DNA from: an uncultured Clostridium sp.
GTDB lineage: Bacteria > Bacillota > Clostridia > TANB77 > CAG-508
Assembly: GCA_900556945.1 (NCBI GenBank)
Contig: USQP01000033.1
Location: forward strand, 1 to 7,170
Direction of reading: 5' to 3'
Length of the DNA stretch: 7,170 nt
Made by a program: the position numbers and the translations under genes. The notes beneath the pieces are model-generated. The model had not been told where the DNA came from. It was given only the letters and a program-made list of their open reading frames with translations, and did no database searches. Shown one piece after another: positions 4,944 through 7,170 of the stretch (positions are counted from its first letter, which is position 1; every line of letters starts with the position of its first letter).

Positions 4944-6041
4944 TCATTCTTTGTGGCTACAAATATGCTTTCTTGTCATTTCCATTAAGTCTAGTTTTGT
5001 AAAACCTTCTACTTGTGTTTTTGTTCTGTCTTTTTTTAATTCTTCTTTTAATAGTTTTTCTATTGCTTCTCTATCTTCTTGACTCTTCATATCAATATAA
5101 TCAATAATAATGATTCCACCAATATCTCTTAATCTTAATTGTTTTGCAATCTCTATTGTTGCTTCTCGATTTACTTTAAAAACTGTTTGCTCTAAACTTT
5201 TATTTCCTGTATATTTTCCAGTGTTTACATCAATCGCTGTTAATGCCTCTGTTTTATCAATTGTAATAAATCCTCCACATTTAAGCCATATTTTTCTATT
5301 TTGTACCTTTTCTATTTGTTTATTAATATCATATTTATAAAAAGCATCTTTTTCTTCTATTATTTTTATTTCTTTTTCTGTCAAATCCATTAATATTTTT
5401 TCTATAATATTTTCACTTTTATACAATAACTTTGCTTTATTAAGTTTAGGATTTATGCTTGTTTGAATGATTTTATTCCATTTATCTTCTATCTGCTTTA
5501 TGTCTTCTATGATTTCTTCGCCTTTTCCTTGTGCAGAAGTTCTTATGATTGCTCCATTTCCTTTTGACAGATTATCTTTCACTAATTTTATTAGTCTTTT
5601 TTGTTCTGTTTCATCTTCAATTTTTTGAGAAATTGTAATAATATCTGTGTTAGGCATAAGTACGATATATTTGCTTGGCAAGTTGATATGGGTAGATACT
5701 CTTGCGCCTTTTTTTTCATTACTATCCTTCTTTACTTGCACTAAAATTTTTTGGTTTGGTTGTATCATATCTGAAATATCAATATTGCTATTTTGTTCTT
5801 CTTTTGTTTGGTCTATTTTGGGTAAAATATCTTTTAAATGAATAAAACTATTCTTTTCTGTACCAATATCTACAAATGCTGATTGCATTCCTTTTATAAT
5901 ATCTTTTACAATCCCAATATAAATATTTCCTTCTCTTCTATGCGTATTTTCATCTTCTTCATAATACTCAATTAACTTTCCATTTTCTACTAAAGCTATT
6001 TGTTTTTTTTCATCGTTTTTTTGTATTAATAATTCTGTCAT
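4944..6041 (-). CDS. RNase E/G family endoribonuclease, C-terminally short
   Basis: A single-strand-specific endoribonuclease of the RNase E/G family, involved in rRNA maturation and mRNA decay. At 365 aa it is shorter than E. coli RNase G (about 489 aa). The S1-like RNA-binding region covers about 35-115 (GNIYIGIVKDIIKGMQSAFVDIG), and the catalytic core ends the protein. The two metal-binding aspartates appear as D271 (TAIDVNTG) and D314 (IIIIDYIDM), and KDRTKTQV, LDLMEMTRK follow. It then stops at HICSHKE, so the CPxC zinc-link region used for tetramer assembly in RNase E is absent. The stop TGA lies inside the 119-bp repeat. The ATG has AAAGGA (complement of 6054-6059) 12 nt upstream, a rather long spacing, but the N-terminus aligns well with the family. 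It is probably co-transcribed with pth, 101 nt upstream. Catalytic activity is plausible; oligomeric state is doubtful. Confidence 0.9.
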   Translation of the reverse strand: MTELLIQKNDEKKQIALVENGKLIEYYEEDENTHRREGNIYIGIVKDIIKGMQSAFVDIGTEKNSFIHLKDILPKIDQTKEEQNSNIDISDMIQPNQKILVQVKKDSNEKKGARVSTHINLPSKYIVLMPNTDIITISQKIEDETEQKRLIKLVKDNLSKGNGAIIRTSAQGKGEEIIEDIKQIEDKWNKIIQTSINPKLNKAKLLYKSENIIEKILMDLTEKEIKIIEEKDAFYKYDINKQIEKVQNRKIWLKCGGFITIDKTEALTAIDVNTGKYTGNKSLEQTVFKVNREATIEIAKQLRLRDIGGIIIIDYIDMKSQEDREAIEKLLKEELKKDRTKTQVEGFTKLDLMEMTRKHICSHKE

Positions 6042-6084
6042 TTTTAATCGTATTCCTTTCTAAGCACAAATCTGTTTGAAAAAG

Positions 6085-6114
6085 AATTGTTATTTGGCTA
6101 AGCAAATGGCAATT
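6085..6114. terminator. Weak hairpin between pth and the RNase E/G gene
   Basis: A 12-bp stem (6085-6096 with 6103-6114) has a 6-nt loop. In plus-strand RNA it pairs fully with two U-G wobbles and is followed by ATTATTTTT. In minus-strand RNA, the direction of both flanking genes, the wobbles become two C-A mismatches and a short U-run follows (6080-6084, CTTTTT read on the minus strand). It could attenuate read-through from pth or be a processing site. Apart from this hairpin the 101-nt gap holds no convincing promoter. Confidence 0.35.
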
Positions 6115-6142
6115 ATTTTTCAACATTCTATTTTCTACATTT

Positions 6143-6700
6143 TCAATTTAATTGATTCATAGCATGATCGATACCACTTTTAATAATTTCGACAATTGCA
6201 TCTTTAGCAAGTGTTGTAGCTTTATCTAATATCTTTTTTTCTTGTTCTGGAACATGACCAATCACATAATTTATTAAGTCTGCTTTATGTTCTGGCATCC
6301 CAATTCCCACTCTAATTCGTGGAAAATCTTTTGTTTTTAAATTTTGAATAACAGACTTCATGCCATTGTGTGTTCCTGGTCCTCCTGTTTTCCTAATTTT
6401 TATATTTCCAGGTTCTATATCAATATCATCATATATAACAATTAAATTTTCTTCTTCTATTTTATAAAAATCTTTACACTCTTTTATGCTTTCTCCACTT
6501 AAATTCATAAAAGTTTGAGGTTTTAGTAAGATTACTTTTTCATTTTCTATTGTTCCTGTTCCATACAACCCTTTAAATTTATTTTTTGTTATTTCTATAT
6601 GATATTGTTCTGCTAATTTGTTTATGGTATCAAATCCCATATTATGTCTTGTTTCTTTGTAGTCTTCCTCTGGATTTCCTAATCCTACAATTAAATACAT
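6143..6700 (-). CDS. pth: Peptidyl-tRNA hydrolase
   Basis: A 185-aa cytosolic enzyme that cleaves the ester bond of peptidyl-tRNAs dropped from the ribosome, releasing tRNA for reuse. Length and motifs are standard for bacterial Pth. Catalytic H19 lies in TRHNMG, N9 in GLGNP, N66 in FMNLSG, D91 in YDDIDIEPG (the position of E. coli D93) and N112 in GGPGTHNGMKS. The ATG is preceded by AGGAG seven nt upstream. The gene has its own promoter just past the spoVG terminator and seems to lead a pth-RNase E/G unit. Proximity to spoVG recalls the Bacillus arrangement, where pth (spoVC) lies a few genes beyond spoVG. Confidence 0.97.
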   Translation of the reverse strand: MYLIVGLGNPEEDYKETRHNMGFDTINKLAEQYHIEITKNKFKGLYGTGTIENEKVILLKPQTFMNLSGESIKECKDFYKIEEENLIVIYDDIDIEPGNIKIRKTGGPGTHNGMKSVIQNLKTKDFPRIRVGIGMPEHKADLINYVIGHVPEQEKKILDKATTLAKDAIVEIIKSGIDHAMNQLN

Positions 6701-6734
6701 TTCTTCTCTCCTAATTTATATTACGCTATTATTT

Positions 6735-6763
6735 ATTTTACCTTGTTTTTCCTATTTTTTCAA
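6735..6763 (-). promoter_or_regulatory. Sigma-A-type promoter for pth
   Basis: On the minus strand TTGAAA (6758-6763, 5/6) is separated by 17 nt from TAAAAT (6735-6740, 5/6). An A/T-tract (6765-6780) directly upstream could serve as an UP element. The expected start is near 6728, giving a leader of about 28 nt before the pth ATG. Confidence 0.68.
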
Positions 6764-6783
6764 GCTTTTTTAAAAAATCAAAT

Positions 6784-6811
6784 AAAAAAAGCACTCCTGA
6801 GAATGCTTTTT
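6784..6811 (-). terminator. Intrinsic terminator of spoVG
   Basis: Read on the minus strand, an 11-bp stem (6801-6811 with 6786-6796) closes a UCAG tetraloop and runs into seven U residues. The one non-Watson-Crick pair is U-G on the minus strand but C-A on the plus strand, confirming its direction. It lies five nt after the spoVG stop codon and separates spoVG from pth. Confidence 0.9.
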
Positions 6812-6816
6812 ATTTA

Positions 6817-7089
6817 TTATTCTGCTGATTCCTCTGTTTCTGGAGCTTCATAAGCTTCTAATATAGCTTTTTGAATTTTCTCTCTTGTTTCAGCATTGAT
6901 TGGATGAGCTATATCTTTGAATTCTCCGTTTGGAGTTTTTCTGCTAGGCATAGCTATAAATAATCCATTTTGACTTTCGATAACTTTAATGTCGTGAACT
7001 GCGAATTCATTATCGAATGTTACAGAAGCAACAGCTTTCATTCTGTTCTCTGAATTTACTTTTCTTAAACGTACATCTGTAATTTGCAT
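6817..7089 (-). CDS. spoVG: SpoVG family nucleic-acid-binding regulator
   Basis: A 90-aa SpoVG protein, a small DNA/RNA-binding regulator known in Bacillus for septation and sporulation effects and in other Bacillota for virulence and cell-envelope control. Family signatures are continuous: [11 protein letters not shown] at the start, then [12 protein letters not shown] and [11 protein letters not shown] at about 42-65, with an acidic variable tail. The ATG at 7087-7089 is chosen because SpoVG proteins start at this point and AGGTG (complement of 7101-7105) is nine nt upstream. A GTG at 7099-7101 would add four residues, but it overlaps this SD site. It ends in its own terminator. The promoter lies beyond the insert, since adapter begins at 7124. 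Confidence 0.96.
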   Translation of the reverse strand: MQITDVRLRKVNSENRMKAVASVTFDNEFAVHDIKVIESQNGLFIAMPSRKTPNGEFKDIAHPINAETREKIQKAILEAYEAPETEESAE

Positions 7090-7123
7090 CTTTAAGTGCA
7101 CCTACCTTCCTTAAGTTTTAAAT

Positions 7124-7170
7124 CTGTCTCTTATACACATCTGACGCTGCCGACGAAGCTAGAAGTGTAG
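7124..7170 (-). other. Nextera P5-side library adapter (artefact)
   Basis: Positions 7124-7142 are the Tn5 mosaic end in reverse orientation (CTGTCTCTTATACACATCT), followed to 7156 by the read-1 adapter complement (GACGCTGCCGACGA). Positions 7157-7164 (AGCTAGAA) sit at the i5 index site and, from memory, are the complement of Nextera XT S515. Positions 7165-7170 (GTGTAG) begin the P5 primer complement. None of this is genomic. Confidence 0.97.

Larger units (their letters stand above)
4829..4947. repeat. 119-bp inverted-repeat (REPIN/MITE-like) element
   Basis: Two 34-bp arms (4829-4862 and 4914-4947) are reverse complements at 33 of 34 positions, the exception being T4857/G4919. They flank a 51-bp spacer. 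Each arm is also a small palindrome: it begins ATGAGACA (right arm ATGAGGCA) and ends TGTCTCAT, with GGGACAGGTCTTA or its complement inside. The spacer has its own 20-bp dyad (4878-4897) centred within half a base of the element's midpoint. The arms contain the stop codon of the RNase E/G gene (4944-4946) and abut the rimO ribosome binding site. No clear target-site duplication flanks it, and no transposase is present. REP/REPIN palindromes moved in trans by Y1-type transposases are the closest known category; that assignment is inference. Confidence 0.88.

Noticed and set aside
27..7142. 19-bp terminal inverted repeats matching Tn5 mosaic ends, suggesting a 7-kb transposon.
   Set aside because: They are followed outward by Nextera adapter and index bases, so they come from library tagmentation, and no transposase is encoded.

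Overview
The window is one AT-rich bacterial insert (about positions 46-7123) with Illumina Nextera/Tn5 library adapters still attached at both ends (1-45 and 7124-7170). Gene content and style (SpoVG, tight Shine-Dalgarno sites, Clostridia-type RimO, RNase E/G and Pth, very low GC by eye) point to a spore-former-lineage member of the Bacillota, most likely an uncultured, gut-type clostridium. This is inferred from protein character only; there is no rRNA here.

Layout. 46-1049: a plus-strand HD-domain metal-dependent phosphohydrolase faces a minus-strand small membrane-anchored protein, and an imperfect palindrome sits between their 3' ends. 1050-1198: a compact divergent promoter region. 1199-2059: a plus-strand cation diffusion facilitator with an N-D-D-D metal site typical of manganese exporters, closed by a hairpin terminator that also lies beyond the end of the converging minus-strand cluster. 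2114-7089: a minus-strand series which, in transcription order, is spoVG (own terminator), then pth (own sigma-A-type promoter), an RNase E/G-family gene, a 119-bp inverted-repeat element, rimO, and an unrecognised 442-aa charged protein whose start lies 3 nt after the rimO stop codon.

The minus-strand genes share a theme of translation and RNA metabolism: Pth recycles peptidyl-tRNA, RNase E/G processes RNA, RimO modifies ribosomal protein S12, and SpoVG is a nucleic-acid-binding regulator. spoVG next to pth looks like a condensed form of the Bacillus spoVG-glmU-prs-ctc-pth neighbourhood.

The most interesting structure is a pair of related inverted-doublet palindromes (about 655-720 and 4829-4947). 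Both have a GGAC..TCTT core pointing inward, arms that are themselves weak palindromes, and both supply the stop codon of a neighbouring gene. The larger one has 34-bp arms (33/34 complementary) around a 51-bp spacer that holds an extended -10 promoter, a perfect Spo0A-box heptamer and a central 20-bp dyad. It directly abuts the rimO ribosome binding site, and the RNase E/G gene ends inside it without the family's usual CPxC zinc-link region. I see no CRISPR array, tRNA, rRNA, phage gene or transposase.
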